From: Unio delphinus
Taxonomy: Eukaryota; Mollusca; Bivalvia; Unionida; Unionidae
Assembly: GCA_029339505.1 (NCBI GenBank)
Contig: JAQISU010000081.1
Coordinates: forward strand, 16,095,001 to 16,159,000
DNA: 64,000 nucleotides
Direction: 5' to 3'
A program made the position numbers and the translations under genes. Positions 45,096 through 60,469 of the stretch are shown here, in pieces; the stretch's first letter is position 1; each line of letters begins with the position of its first letter. The notes beneath the pieces are model-generated. The model ran no database searches and was not told the origin of the DNA. It saw nothing but the letters and a program-made list of their open reading frames with translations.

Positions 45096-45178
45096 AAAGG
45101 CTAAGAAAATAAGAACGTCCGAGACTTACACGTTTAAGATTGGTAAATAACAGAGAGAATAGGATGCACCAAGACTCG

Positions 45179-45643
45179 TGGGAATATTCCAAGACGGGAC
45201 TGGATCTGTTTGCCATGCAACCCACTATGATGAAAATGCAAGAATCCTAATGGGTAGATTTTCACAACATTAATCTTCGACAACATTCCGAAGATTACAT
45301 CGATCTGAATAGCAATAACTTGTGCCTGAAAGTCAAAGTAATCAATACATACGACACCGCTCTGAGAGCCGATGCTAGGGTAGCTCCCATTAACGATTTC
45401 TTGCGATCCTTGTTCAGCGAAGTGGATTGTTACTTGAATAACAAACTAGTCAGTAGCAGCATGGATACTTACCCGCACCGAACACACTTTGCAAATCTCT
45501 TGACGTACGAATAAGAATGTAAGAATACTTATCTGGATGCTAGCGTCGTATGGGAACGTGACACAGCGGGCGCGGACATGTTCAACGACCCAGTCCTGAC
45601 AGAAGCTGACGATCCTCAAAATGTGGGCATTAACGACCGTTAA
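45179..45643 (+). pseudogene. Maverick/Polinton major capsid protein, N-terminal fragment
   Basis: One frame runs from about 45,179 to 45,643 with two in-frame stops (TAA at 45,248-45,250 and at 45,512-45,514). It contains GLDLFAMQPT, EDYIDLNSNNLCLKVKVINT, VAPINDFLRSLFSEVDCYLN, SMDTYPHRTHFANLLTY and WERDTAGADMFNDP. This pattern is that of the double jelly-roll capsid protein of Mavericks, often listed in invertebrate genomes as uncharacterized protein F54H12.2. The segment before EDYIDL looks shortened. Only about 150 residues remain of the usual 500 or more. The absence of frameshifts with only two stops suggests moderate age. Confidence 0.8.
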
Positions 45644-46062
45644 AAGAAAATTCTCAGGAGTTAAGCGAGATTGCAAAACTTGTTACAAACAAAACAGTTT
45701 TTTTAGATCTACCCTCAGATCTCTAGATGTGAGATGCTAATATATTATCAAATTTATCTGTATTTGTGAGCTGGTATGGGAGTCTGTTTGTACGTTTTAA
45801 GTGATGAATAGAAGTGTGTCGATAAAACATTCGTTTCTATGGCTTCTACGATAGTGTGTATGTGAATGTGTGTTAGTTTAGGGGTATATGAATTTGGTTT
45901 AGTGGAGTGTGTTTGCATGAACAAAAGTGGAAGCGAGGTTTTATTTTAGGTCCGCGCGGTTCGTGTTTTGGTTATGGTGTGGGTAGTGATGTTTGATCAT
46001 GTAGATGGTGAACACGGTGCAGGCAGGACCGGTCTTTAAAGAGGGTACAATGGCGAATGGAC

Positions 46063-46181
46063 AGTAGAAAAACGTGCAATTTAGGACTGCAGATAAAAAA
46101 TATATTGCAGCCACTGAGAAAAAGGATACCTGGTTCGATGTTACGGAATATCATTGCTGCACCGCGACCGAGAGCCCGTAA
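46063..46181 (+). pseudogene. Short coding-like patch, unrecognised
   Basis: The frame NVQFRTADKKYIAATEKKDT followed by WFDVTEYHCC ends at a stop near 46,181; a second patch (NNFYEALNERKWRLTRGKTW) follows after it. It lies 0.4 kb after the capsid fragment on the same strand and could be more of the same element. No family is recognised. Confidence 0.3.
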
Positions 46182-47084
46182 GGTAGAAACAATTTCTATG
46201 AGGCTCTGAACGAAAGAAAGTGGCGGCTGACACGTGGAAAAACATGGACGTCACTTCACGAGGCTCGTTGTTGGCTTTACTAGCGGTGGGGACTGAAGAG
46301 GATGGACTGCGTGCCTAAATAAACCGAAACCAGATCACTAGGATTCAGAGAAATTTTACTGAAGTTAATTAGCAGTAGAAAGAAAGCGGCATCATGAGCA
46401 ACTCTGAGAGACTGCTGAACGTAGCTGCACCCCGGAAAAACCTGCCAGCGAGAAAACATAACAGAAAGGACTTTCAATTTCCTCTCATTTTAAACAATAT
46501 TTTTTCCGAAACCTGACTCAGTCATTTTTGAACACCGCTCAAATATAACAAGCTGTTTTACATAACAGTGACTGCACTTATTTATGTCGCATATACATTT
46601 TAGCATTACATTTTGTTAGGGACTTACAATACGTACAAGTTATACTAGAAAAATTGGTATTGTTAGGAAAGATGAAACATTCTACTACTTTAATTATTTG
46701 ATTTAATTGCACATGTGGCTTACACATTATTGGTAATTTTTCCTTCCATTAGTAAAACTGGACTAGATTTGAAATAAGCACGATCCCGGCATTTCAAGGA
46801 AAACGACATCCATGGGCTGGCATGCTAAGTACCTTTGCTTCTTTGCCAACACCCGAAACTCTCAACACGACGATATAAGAAACCATTTTTACTCGTCATT
46901 ATTTTGTGCCATTGCACACCTAGTGGCTCGCTTCCGATTGGTTGATAGGGTTGAGTGTGTGTTGGGTCTATTCCCACTCACCCACGGTCTTTCATTCAGG
47001 TCGATTGTCGCTCAATAGCGACTCCGACATGACGACCAAATTAAATAGCACTCGAAGCACTTGAATACAATATTCGTTCGTTCA
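46182..47084. other. No gene seen
   Basis: No supported gene or repeat. Confidence 0.4.
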
Positions 47085-47180
47085 TGTTGTTTAAGTGAGG
47101 GATTGTTTTTCTTCATGTCCGTGCTGGAGGCATAAAAAGCGAAACGTTCGTCAGTCTGGCTACTTATCGTTCACTGATGA
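47085..47180 (+). promoter_or_regulatory. Core-promoter-like block, copy 1
   Basis: TTTCTTCATGTCCGTGCTGG, then GGCATAAAAAGCG (TATA-like, 47,129-47,141) and TCAGTC (initiator-like, 47,151-47,156). A diverged copy lies at 48.25 kb. This may be part of an LTR pair or a duplicated promoter. No good ORF follows. Confidence 0.4.
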
Positions 47181-47459
47181 AGATCGAAGAAGACGAGCAG
47201 AATTGACAAATTGTTAGAACTCACAATGCACCTGAAGTATGTGCGTCGCCTCTTAGATGAGTTGGATATGGAAGCAATATAAGACAGGACTTGGATTGAA
47301 GAAGAGGAGGGGAGAAAAAGAAAAATGAGGAGAAGGAACAGAAGAAAACAATTTTGCAAAGCTGTGAGGTGAAACCTGACGTGAGAATGCTATCACATCC
47401 ATAGCGAAATCCGAACCCATAACCAGTAATGAGATATGATGTCCTCTAGACAGATAACT

Positions 47460-47710
47460 GGGACGAAGAGTTGCGGAGGCAGCAGCATGAGTGGGAGCAC
47501 AGAGGCCTCATCATCCAAATGTCTGGCATAGATGAAGGAGAGAAGTCTTCACTTTCCCACAAAAAGAGGAATGGAAGAGGGAAGCTAATCAAGCTGACTC
47601 CGCACTTCCAACCACAAGCATACATTGAGGGTATGATTGGAATCAGCGTTGCATGTGTGAGGCCAGACCGGGGAGGTGTAGACATTAACCACGTGAAATT
47701 AAAGTTTTAA
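47460..47710 (+). other. Open frame of doubtful coding status
   Basis: Overlapping frames of about 79 codons on both strands in a slightly GC-richer patch. No motif or family is recognised, so this is not called a gene. Confidence 0.2.
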
Positions 47711-48009
47711 ACAGCGCTTTTGGGCTAACCAGATCTCTAGAAAATAGTGACTGGTCAATTCTCTAAAGAAGTTTAGTGCGTGTGTGTATGTCTTTTCATC
47801 TCGTAATACAACGCTTGTCCCTACTGTAATAAGTGTATGTTTTGTATGAAAGTAGAATAGCGTGACTATAAACAATAACACCATTGCGGATGTAATAGTG
47901 TGTGTTCTTACCCCATAAAAAGGCCTTGAACGTACACTAAAGAATGTTTGGTAATTATGAATGTATAGTTGTGTAACTATAAACACTGACTCCCTTTGCT
48001 GGTGTGATA

Positions 48010-48010
<1 letters not shown>

Positions 48011-48042
<32 letters not shown>
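48011..48042. repeat. (GT)n microsatellite
   Basis: About 16 GT units. Confidence 0.97.
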
Positions 48043-48045
<3 letters not shown>

Positions 48046-48229
48046 GGATTGGTAATTGTAAGTGAGGGTTTGTGTATCTCGGTTTTGAAAAAAAACTACC
48101 CTTCTCCACTATGTGTTGGTAGTAAGTCATTTGCTGGTAATAGTGTGTTAGATTGTAAAAGGTATGTAATAACGTTTCTTTAAGGTTATCATTATTGTCT
48201 CTTTGGGTTGCTTTGCATATAATATGTTT

Positions 48230-48330
48230 AGATGGTTTAAGAAGATGCTTTTCCTCCACGTCCGTGTTTGAGGTGTTTAAATAGTAGCGTTCTTTAGTCT
48301 GGCTACCCTCTTTGACTAGTCAACACGTCA
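48230..48330 (+). promoter_or_regulatory. Core-promoter-like block, copy 2
   Basis: TTTCCTCCACGTCCGTGTTTG, TTTAAATAG (48,276 on) and TTAGTCTGGCTAC parallel the block at 47.1 kb in the same order and spacing. Confidence 0.4.
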
Positions 48331-48722
48331 ACTATGAATTTGGTGAATGATTTAAAAAAAAATGGTTGGTATTGGATGATGCATCTAGCGTATGTGGTAT
48401 CAAGGACTGCAGCTGAATAAAGGTATCCAGTTACCCCAGATTAAGTCAATTGACGTGTCTAAAAGCAGCCATAGATCTGGCCAAAGACGTCATAGAATAG
48501 GAAGTGGAGAAGTTAAGATGATTTATTAAGTCTGAGTATGTTAAAGTGAGTAAAGTTAAGGAGACTCATGTTATTGTGACAAAAGTAAGGCATTGTTGTA
48601 GACGAAATAGAGGATTTAACAGACTGGTCTTATCTGTCACTCAAAGGTTCTTTTTCCGAGCCAGTCATATATCTATTCTCTCTTTCCTAAAATATTTTGG
48701 TATATTATATAGTTATTTGGTG

Positions 48723-54085
<5,363 letters not shown>

Positions 54086-54662
54086 TGTTAATATATTTAA
54101 TTTGTGCTGTGTGATTGGCATTTGTCCATTATTGAGGATACGACTTGGGCCTACCTGACTAATGCCATTTTCTCAAATCATATTTACTTCGTTTTGCGTT
54201 TTAGATACTGCCTTGATTCTGATATTAGAACATAATAGAAACGAATTCTGTGTGTAATTTTTCAAGAAGATGATTAATATTTTTTCCCCTCAGTAAAGCT
54301 TATTGCGACATAGGTGAAGCAGGGATATAAATACGGTTGTTTATATCAAAATTACGGTTGGTTACATTAGAACAATTATTCGTATTTCAAATACGTATAG
54401 TGGAAGCAGTTTTATTATTTCGTACAGTTATAATTTAAGAGGATTCTTATATTTAAATTATTCATTAGAATTACAATGTACTTATTGACTTTTGAACTAA
54501 AACATTTTTTGACATAAAATATGGATTCATTCAAGTTCTTCGATTATATCGTTGTGATATATCAAAATTGTCGGCACATCAGGACATTCAAGATCATTAG
54601 CACATCAGCACATTCAAGACTGGAATTTATTTGAAACGAAGATTTAAAAACACAAGTGATAG
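54086..54662 (+). repeat. 5' LTR, first part
   Basis: Starts TGTTAATATATTTAATTTGT. TGTGATTGGCATTTGTCCAT, GGGCCTACCTGACTAAT, CTTGATTCTGATATTAGAA and GGCACATCAGGACATTCAAG align in order with 59,751-60,270. The second part resumes after the inserted RTE. Confidence 0.75.
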
Positions 54663-54689
54663 CATCACCACTGGAGCGTGGACAATAAC

Positions 54690-55360
54690 TCCAGCAGGGG
54701 AACTCGATGAGCTAACTCAAGAGATGCGAAGATATCAATTACGTGGTTGGACTCTTCGAAATTCGCTGTAAGTATTTTGGCGATATAGCAACATATGAAG
54801 GACACAGATTGACTTCAACGGGTATAAGACATGATCATGGACTCAGACATACTGTACACAATGTCATTGTGGGTTGGCGAACAGTATCTAACAGGATGAC
54901 TACCATTCGCTTGAGTGCATCCCGCGTCAGCATCGCCATCATAGACGTGATGGCCGTAACATCTAAATATGATGACAAGGACGTGGGCGCGATCTACCAC
55001 CAACTAAAAACTCGCATAGACCAGACATCCAAGATAGATATTCTAGCTATACAAGGAGATTGAAATGGCCGAGGTAGTAATCAAATGCACAGACATACTG
55101 GCGAGAAGTGTGTGGTCCATACTGTAATGAATTGTTAATAAGAGAAGACTCAAGTTCATGGACTGCGCTACTTACAATACACCTATAATAACCTAGTTCT
55201 TACGAATACCCTTGGCTCCTATAAATTATCTAGGCGATGGACTTGACACAGTCCAGATGGAAAACAACATAACGAGACTGACGAAATCCTCGTGGGGAAG
55301 TGCTTCCGGTCTAGCGTTAACATTGGCAGAACATGTACATTACCTGCAGCTGACGTCGCT
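54690..55360 (+). pseudogene. RTE endonuclease remnant
   Basis: EN-like motifs spread over several frames: VGWRTVSNRMTTIRLSA (about 54,870-54,925), KIDILAIQGD (about 55,030-55,063, ending at a stop where the family has a Trp), NNLVLTNTLGSYK and HSPDGK (about 55,190-55,260), RSSVNIGRT (about 55,308-55,335). These correspond to the beta-strand core and the GDWN and substrate regions of APE-type endonucleases. Several catalytic positions are lost to stops. Confidence 0.75.
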
Positions 55361-55779
55361 TCAATCTTGACTTGCTGATTATGACTAACTAACATCGTCT
55401 GAGGAAGACAAATAAACTAAAACAGGTAAGGATAAGGTTTGAAACTTGAAAAGCTTTAATACCCATGCGTGGCTTAAACATTTGAAGCATCAATACGCAG
55501 CAACTTTGCAACACTCACAATTATAGATTCTGTATAATTACACACAGACTCTCTGATCACTACCTAAAACATGTCGTTAATACGCACAGTCAGCAAGATA
55601 TCTGGCAAGCATCGTAGGCTAAAAGCTCTAGGGCACAATCAATATCCTCGCTCTAATATTAGAAGAAAAATGATGAAGTGGAAAGACGAAGAAGTAGCTA
55701 CAGATATAGAACAAAGAGGAGTTTAAATAAAAGATGTAAAGATGACCAGCCTTGTTTGCCAGCATGCGGATATGCAAAA

Positions 55780-56700
55780 TAAATGCTAAACTAATCAGCA
55801 TCATATAAAATCTGTATGACATGTCGGCTACCGCAATTCTTGTCAATGGCAATTTATGCAATTGGTTTTGAACCACGGTCGTAGCCTTCTCTGACCAACT
55901 CTTTTCAATATCTACCTGGAAAGGATCATGTCCGATGCCTTGGAAGACTATGAAGGCATATGAATCATTAACCTGCGCTTTGCTGATGAGATCAATGGCG
56001 TAGCAGAATATGAAAAAGAATTGGAAATCTTCGTGACCGTCTCAATCAAGCATCACTAAGGTATGGGATGGAGGTCAGCGCTGGAAAGAACAAGCTATTT
56101 GCAAATAATCTGAGTGGCATTCAAAAGGAAATACTAGTAATTAAAGAGAAGATGGGCACGGTGACAAGCTTCAAGCAGCTAGGAGATTTAACCTATGTTA
56201 AAGGTTCAAATCCATTGGTTCATTCTAGGAGTGTGCAGACAACAACAGCACTGGCTTGGCTGAAGCCTATTCAGAAGCACAGCAACATTACTCTTAGATC
56301 CATGATCAAGCTTATGCAATCCCTCGTCATGTCCATATTCCTGTATGCATGTGAGACATGGAGCCAGACAGCAGAACGGGAGAGAAGAATCCCTGTCTTA
56401 GAGATGAGATGTGTTATCAAAGGATACTGAAAATCCCATATTTAAACCGCATCTCATATGATGAGGTACTCACCGCCGTAAACAAACGCAAACTAAGATA
56501 GTATGGTCTCGTCTCACTCCCATTTGGCCTCTCCAAGACAATCTTACAGGGTTCCGTGAGAAGTAAAAGGAAACAAGCAGAGAGAAGGCGATATAGGAAG
56601 ATATCATCAAATATTGGATAAGTATGGACTTGAGCAAAGAGCAGTGGAAAACAGGTTAAATGGAGAGAGCTTATCGGTAACTAATCTGTGGCACCCCTAC
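55780..56700 (+). pseudogene. RTE reverse transcriptase remnant
   Basis: Pieces of RT are legible in shifting frames: SATAILVNGNL (about 55,825), LRFADEING (about 55,973-55,999, the catalytic FADD box with its second Asp changed to Glu), then a 120-codon open stretch (56,068-56,430) covering the post-palm and thumb region with TSFKQLGDLTYVKGSN and LYACETWSQTAE. The C-terminal part follows in broken frames to about 56,700. Inactive. Confidence 0.8.
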
Positions 56701-56732
56701 GTCCAGCCAAGCTATTAGAGAAATTTAAATGA

Positions 56733-56857
56733 AGAATATATGAACTTTATGTTACATTTAAATATTCACTTTGGATTTTAAGGAAATAAATGATTTGGTT
56801 ATTTTTATATATAAACTGTATTGGTTCCAGCTATATTATGTTACTAATATTAAGACA
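56733..56857 (+). repeat. 5' LTR, second part
   Basis: After the RTE the LTR continues: ATATTCACTTTGGATTTTAA, GGAAATAAATGATTTGG, TTACTAATATTAAGACA. It aligns with 60,380-60,469 of the 3' LTR and carries the AATAAA polyadenylation-like word. Confidence 0.7.
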
Positions 56858-57090
56858 TCCGGGACATGAATCTCTTTAACATATTTCAGGAAATGTTATA
56901 ATGATCTTTTAGAATTTAAGATGACTTGTGAAATTTTCATTGTCCATAGTAAAGTTTTAACTTCTAAATTGGAGTCGCAATCAGCTAAATGTTGATCATG
57001 TGACTCCAATCGTGAAGTCATTCCTCTGACAAGGACCTTCTGGAAAAGGTAAAAAAAAACTGAAGTCAAGAACTAATTTTGCTACAAAAA

Positions 57091-57092
<2 letters not shown>

Positions 57093-57173
<81 letters not shown>
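57093..57173. repeat. (AT)n microsatellite
   Basis: About 40 AT units within the gypsy interior, where leader and gag would be expected. Confidence 0.98.
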
Positions 57174-57177
<4 letters not shown>

Positions 57178-57637
57178 GTTTCATTACTCACAAAGTTTCA
57201 TTTGTCAGTTTGTCTTGCTTTTAGCAGTTTTTTTCTTTGCCTAAGAAAAATCATCTGTCTTATACGAGTACTTCCAGATGTCAATCTTGCATAACTGCAT
57301 GGAATAAATTGCTGATAGGATAGTCCTTAACTCTTCCCACAAATACATACTGTAAGAAGAAAGGGTACTTTTTTTAATGCTACAGGTTTATAAAGAGGAA
57401 GCAGAATAAGACAAAGCTCAGGATTACGTATTGAAAGCAATACATGTGTTGGATCAAAAGAAAAACCAGTCTGATTTTATTATGGAGAATTCTGAACTAA
57501 TCTTCTCGAGAGGTTCTACGTCCCTTTTTGTAATTCACGAAGCCTAACAATATTAAAATAATATGGGACACATGGACATAGCAGGGTCTCTTATTTAGGT
57601 ACTTTGCCTATATCTGAGACGTTTTCTTTTTCTGAAA

Positions 57638-57955
57638 GTGTTTTTATTTAAGGAAAAAAGTGCAACTTTGTTAATGTTTCTCTCCATTGTGTACATTTGC
57701 CACGAGTCTTTTTCAGGACCGGTGACACTCGGCATAGTAATTTCTTTACCAATTGAGTGTTTTCAGTTATTACTAGACATTGACCTAGCTGGATTAAAGG
57801 TTGTGGTTAGTCCACTTGTAACTAACAAATCTTGCTTGGATCAGAAGTTGATCCTATTGAGATTGAAATCCCTGATTTATAGCCAGCTTGTGCAGTTATA
57901 TGAACTAAAGCCATTAGAGCTTGTGAGATTGAGGCATTAATCGCAGTGATCTGTT
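57638..57955 (+). pseudogene. Gypsy protease C-terminus and linker remnant
   Basis: The frame to 57,940 contains LLLDIDLAGLKVVVSP and LVTNKSCLDQ, matching the segment just after the aspartic protease in gypsy elements (GNDLAGGKV-like block, family knowledge). In an overlapping frame PACAVI appears near 57,880, the start of the linker to the next domain. The protease catalytic DTGA-type motif is not seen. Confidence 0.6.
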
Positions 57956-57984
57956 TCTTACTGCACATTGTATCTAGTCTAATT

Positions 57985-58590
57985 ATAATGACAGACGACA
58001 ATCACTCATTGTCTAACAGGAACAAGATCTGAAATCTTAGGTTTTATCAGAGGGCTATTAGCAAACTGAAGCAACACAAGTACCAGCTTGTTATTTTTTA
58101 ATCGTGGGTTCCTAATGAAACATTTGAGACCACTAGAGGTACTCACTGGTGACGCGTGGTCAGTGAGCTGAGTTTTGTTCCTAAGTTATATCGACATGAA
58201 ATTCTCGTTCTGGCCCTTGAAATTCGATTTGTTGGTCATTTATGAGTCAATAAGACTGATCACAAATTTCGAAATCATCATCATTGGCTAAAACTTAAAA
58301 GTGACTAATCTAAATAATGCAGATCTTATTACACAGGTCAGAAAGTAGGAAAAAAAACTATTAAGAAGATACCTGCAACATATCCCGGCATTTGATGAGA
58401 GATTTAGCAGAATAATACTATATGTCAGTCACTTACCCACGTCAGGCAACCATTACAGCCATTAATGTTTGACCATAATTTGTGTGTCAAAGATTCCCAT
58501 ATACAATTGCTTTGAGAAATATTAAACTAAAACTATAGTAAAGGCTGTGACAGAGTTATATTTACACTTCTTTGTTTCAACACAAACAAA
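57985..58590 (+). pseudogene. Gypsy integrase N-terminal remnant (upstream of RT)
   Basis: In order and in changing frames: GFLMKHLRPLEVLTGDAWSV (about 58,104-58,165), VPKLYRHEILVLALE (about 58,176-58,220), VNKTDHKFRNHHHW (about 58,244-58,286, the His pair of the HHCC zinc domain), CRSYYTGQKVGKK (second half, one Cys altered), then PAFDERFSRIIL (about 58,389-58,424) and ALRNIKTKTIVKAVTELY (about 58,512-58,565) of the core. The DDE residues are missing or out of frame. Its position before the RT fragment, not after it, is the key observation. Confidence 0.75.
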
Positions 58591-58594
58591 TAAA

Positions 58595-58965
58595 ATCTAC
58601 AATGACGTTGAAAATATAGATTCCACACCCATGAAACGACATCCTTACTAGACGAATCCTCTCAAGCAAAAATGTTTGAAAAAAGAAATTCATTATTTGT
58701 TGAACAATACTGTTATCGAGCATTGTAAACATAATTGCAGTTTACCATGTATTCTTCTACCAAATCCGAATAATTTCCGAGTGAGTACTGACTATAGAAA
58801 AGTGATCAGTATCACCAAACCGGATTCATTTCCAATCCCAAAATTAGATCACTATATTGATCAAATGCAAATAAGGCACTGAATATGGCCTTTTTGAAGG
58901 ATCATTGCAAGTTTTTCCACCCACGGTAAGAGCAAAAGACATTTCCGGATTTGCAACTAACTTAT
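58595..58965 (+). pseudogene. Gypsy reverse transcriptase N-terminal remnant
   Basis: Fragments cover the fingers: a segment ending NPLKQKCLKKEIHYLLNN, then LPCILLPNPNN and FRVSTDYRKV, TKPDSFPIPKLDHYID (open frame 58,676-58,882). After a frame change come QVFPPTVRAKDISGFAT and LDGCF (about 58,911-58,990). The sequence ends before the palm, so motif YxDD and the thumb are absent. This is typical Ty3/gypsy RT by the SPC-lvpK and TDYRKvN blocks. Confidence 0.85.
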
Positions 58966-58990
58966 TTGGTACCCTGGATGGATGCTTCCT

Positions 58991-59230
58991 TTGGCACCTC
59001 CACAAATAATTTTAAAATGTAAACACGCAACAACAAACATTATGTTCGCAAGTGGATTTCTTTCTCTCCATTTAGTATGAAAACGAGCACTAGCATTTCA
59101 ACTCACCTGACGACAGCCCTCCCCTATGTGGCTGTCACACTGGGCGGACCGCTCCCTCCCCTCCCCCAACACCACCTTTGAATGCCACTGCCTATACTTT
59201 AAGGTGCATCACTTCTTTCAGTTCCATTCT
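58991..59230. other. Unassigned filler between RT and RNase H
   Basis: About 240 bp replaces roughly 700 bp of expected pol. It includes a GC- and C-rich patch (59,115-59,180: GGGCGGACCGCTCCCTCCCC). It may be part of another small insertion; no terminal repeats were found. Confidence 0.35.
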
Positions 59231-59612
59231 GCAGTCACTTAACATGATTGTTAGATGAAAGTGATATAGGCTTTGGTGGAGTTATGTAATTCAAGAAGAC
59301 AAAATTGGTGTCGATCATCCAGTGTACTTTTTTCAAAACAAGAAATGAAGCTCCAGAGAAATTATTCCACAACTGAGAATGAATTTTTGCTTTGATATTG
59401 CCTGTGTAACACTTTGAAACGTATATATTAAGCTCTTTATCCGATTATTGTATTTAGTAATTACAACCCCCTACTTTCATTAGCAAAATGAAAAACAGAA
59501 TACAGAGATTGTTAATGTGGAATCTGATGTTGCCGTGCTACAACAATGACATTAGCAGATCAAAAGAAAAAATAATCTGATTACAAATGCACTTTCACGT
59601 GTATAAAATGTT
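59231..59612 (+). pseudogene. Gypsy RNase H and pol end remnant
   Basis: SDIGFGGVM-like sequence precedes IQEDKIGVDHPVYFF (about 59,290-59,335), REIIPQLRMN (the YSTTEKE-like block, altered), SNYNPLLSLAKMKNRIQRLL (about 59,458-59,515, the TDHNPL block) and NDISRSKEK; a final TNALSRV-like end lies at about 59,585-59,605, as expected for the DALSR end of RNase H. Frames change several times. The element reaches the 3' LTR about 140 bp later with no integrase after it, which supports the upstream integrase position. Confidence 0.8.
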
Positions 59613-59750
59613 GCTTTATTTTGCATATATTTTGTCATTCATAAAACATCTTAATTTGTAATTTTAATTAATATTATATCATATGTGTATTTGATCACTA
59701 TGTAAAAGAAACTTTATTGTATAAATGTGTATTGTTCTTTATGATGTCAT

Positions 59751-60469
59751 TGTATATTTAATTTATAAAGCGTGATTGGCCTTTGTCCATAATTGACGGT
59801 AGGAGTTAGGGTCTACCTGATTAATATAATATTCGCTCGTGTTTTGAGGTTTTGAATTCTACATACAGTCTTGATTCTAACATTAGAAGTTTCTAGAAAC
59901 CATTTATATTGGAGTTTGTGGTCATTTTCCATTAAGATCATGTAATGTTTTTAATTTTTTTATAGAACCGCTTCTTGCAAGATATTATCAGTGGGTATGG
60001 AAATAGGATTGCTTACATCAGAATTATTTATTAATATTTTAAGATCAATCCTTTAGTTGTGTTCATTTATAATTTGAGAATTTATTTATTTAAATTCTTC
60101 AAAGGAGTTAAAAATTGTTTATCGATGTTTGTATTAAATCATTATTTTATGATTATTGTGAATTAATTCAATTACAGTTTGGATTATATAATTGTGATAC
60201 AACAATACTATTGGCACATCAGCACATATACGCTCATTGGTACATAAGCACAATCAAAATTAGAAATTATTCGAAACACCACTGGAATTCATTCAGAGCT
60301 CTGTATACCTGTGACTTTTTGATAGAACGTTTCGGATTATTTGGAATTTAATTTACAATTTTATGTGTTCCTTTTAAATTTTCATTTTGTGTTCTATGGA
60401 AATAAACTATTTGTTGAATTTTACTAAACTTGATGGTTTTTGCACTTTTCTGTTCCTGAGCTTAAGACA
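59751..60469 (+). repeat. 3' LTR
   Basis: About 719 bp, starting TGTATATTTAATTTATAAAG and ending TTAAGACA. It aligns along its length with the split 5' LTR. AAATAAAC at about 60,402 fits a polyadenylation signal. The end AATTTTACTAAACTTGATGG is similar to the 3' part of the 9.7 and 13.7 kb LTRs, so the two LTR families look related. Confidence 0.75.

Larger units (their letters stand above)
43518..45643 (+). mobile_element. Broken Maverick/Polinton (adintovirus-like) element
   Basis: Three consecutive plus-strand fragments point to this class of large virus-like DNA transposon: a Cys-rich, DNA polymerase B-like piece (44.5-44.8 kb), a small Ala/Leu/Lys-rich piece (44.8-45.1 kb) and the N-terminal part of the major capsid protein (45.2-45.6 kb). 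A full element is 15-20 kb with integrase, protease, ATPase and minor capsid genes and long terminal inverted repeats; none of those is visible. The remains are therefore an internally deleted or truncated copy. The left limit is arbitrary: 43.5-44.3 kb has open frames of basic composition without recognisable motifs. Confidence 0.65.
54663..56732 (+). mobile_element. Degenerate RTE element, 5'-truncated, inside the gypsy LTR
   Basis: A different RTE family from the one at 0.7-3.9 kb. It starts within the endonuclease (TPAGELDELTQEM) and ends just past the typical RTE C-terminus (KWRELIG region, about 56,660-56,700). It is 2.07 kb long, against about 3.2 kb when complete. Stops and frameshifts are frequent. 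LTR sequence stands on both sides, so it entered the LTR after the gypsy element had inserted. Confidence 0.8.
54086..60469 (+). mobile_element. Ty3/gypsy element, Gmr1-type domain order, decayed and nested
   Basis: Two related LTRs of about 0.70-0.72 kb frame remnants of pol in this order: protease end, integrase, reverse transcriptase, RNase H. Integrase upstream of RT is the Ty1/copia-like order known from the Gmr1 clade of Ty3/gypsy elements. The 5' LTR is split by a second RTE (about 54,663-56,732). Stops, frameshifts and deletions occur throughout: the RT palm with its catalytic YxDD, the integrase core after its start, and all recognisable gag are missing. No target-site duplication was found, so the LTR edges are approximate. 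Confidence 0.78.

Noticed and set aside
47471..47710. 79-codon ORFs on both strands
   Set aside because: No family or motif; mutual shadows in a GC-richer patch, kept only as a low-confidence note.
57985..58965. Rearranged gypsy element from two tandem copies
   Set aside because: Integrase before RT could come from rearrangement, but protease, integrase, RT, RNase H and 3' LTR follow each other in one direction without duplication, which the Gmr1 order explains more simply.
59100..59190. GC-rich patch as a CpG island or small transposon
   Set aside because: Too short, with no inverted ends or duplication found; reported only as filler between RT and RNase H.
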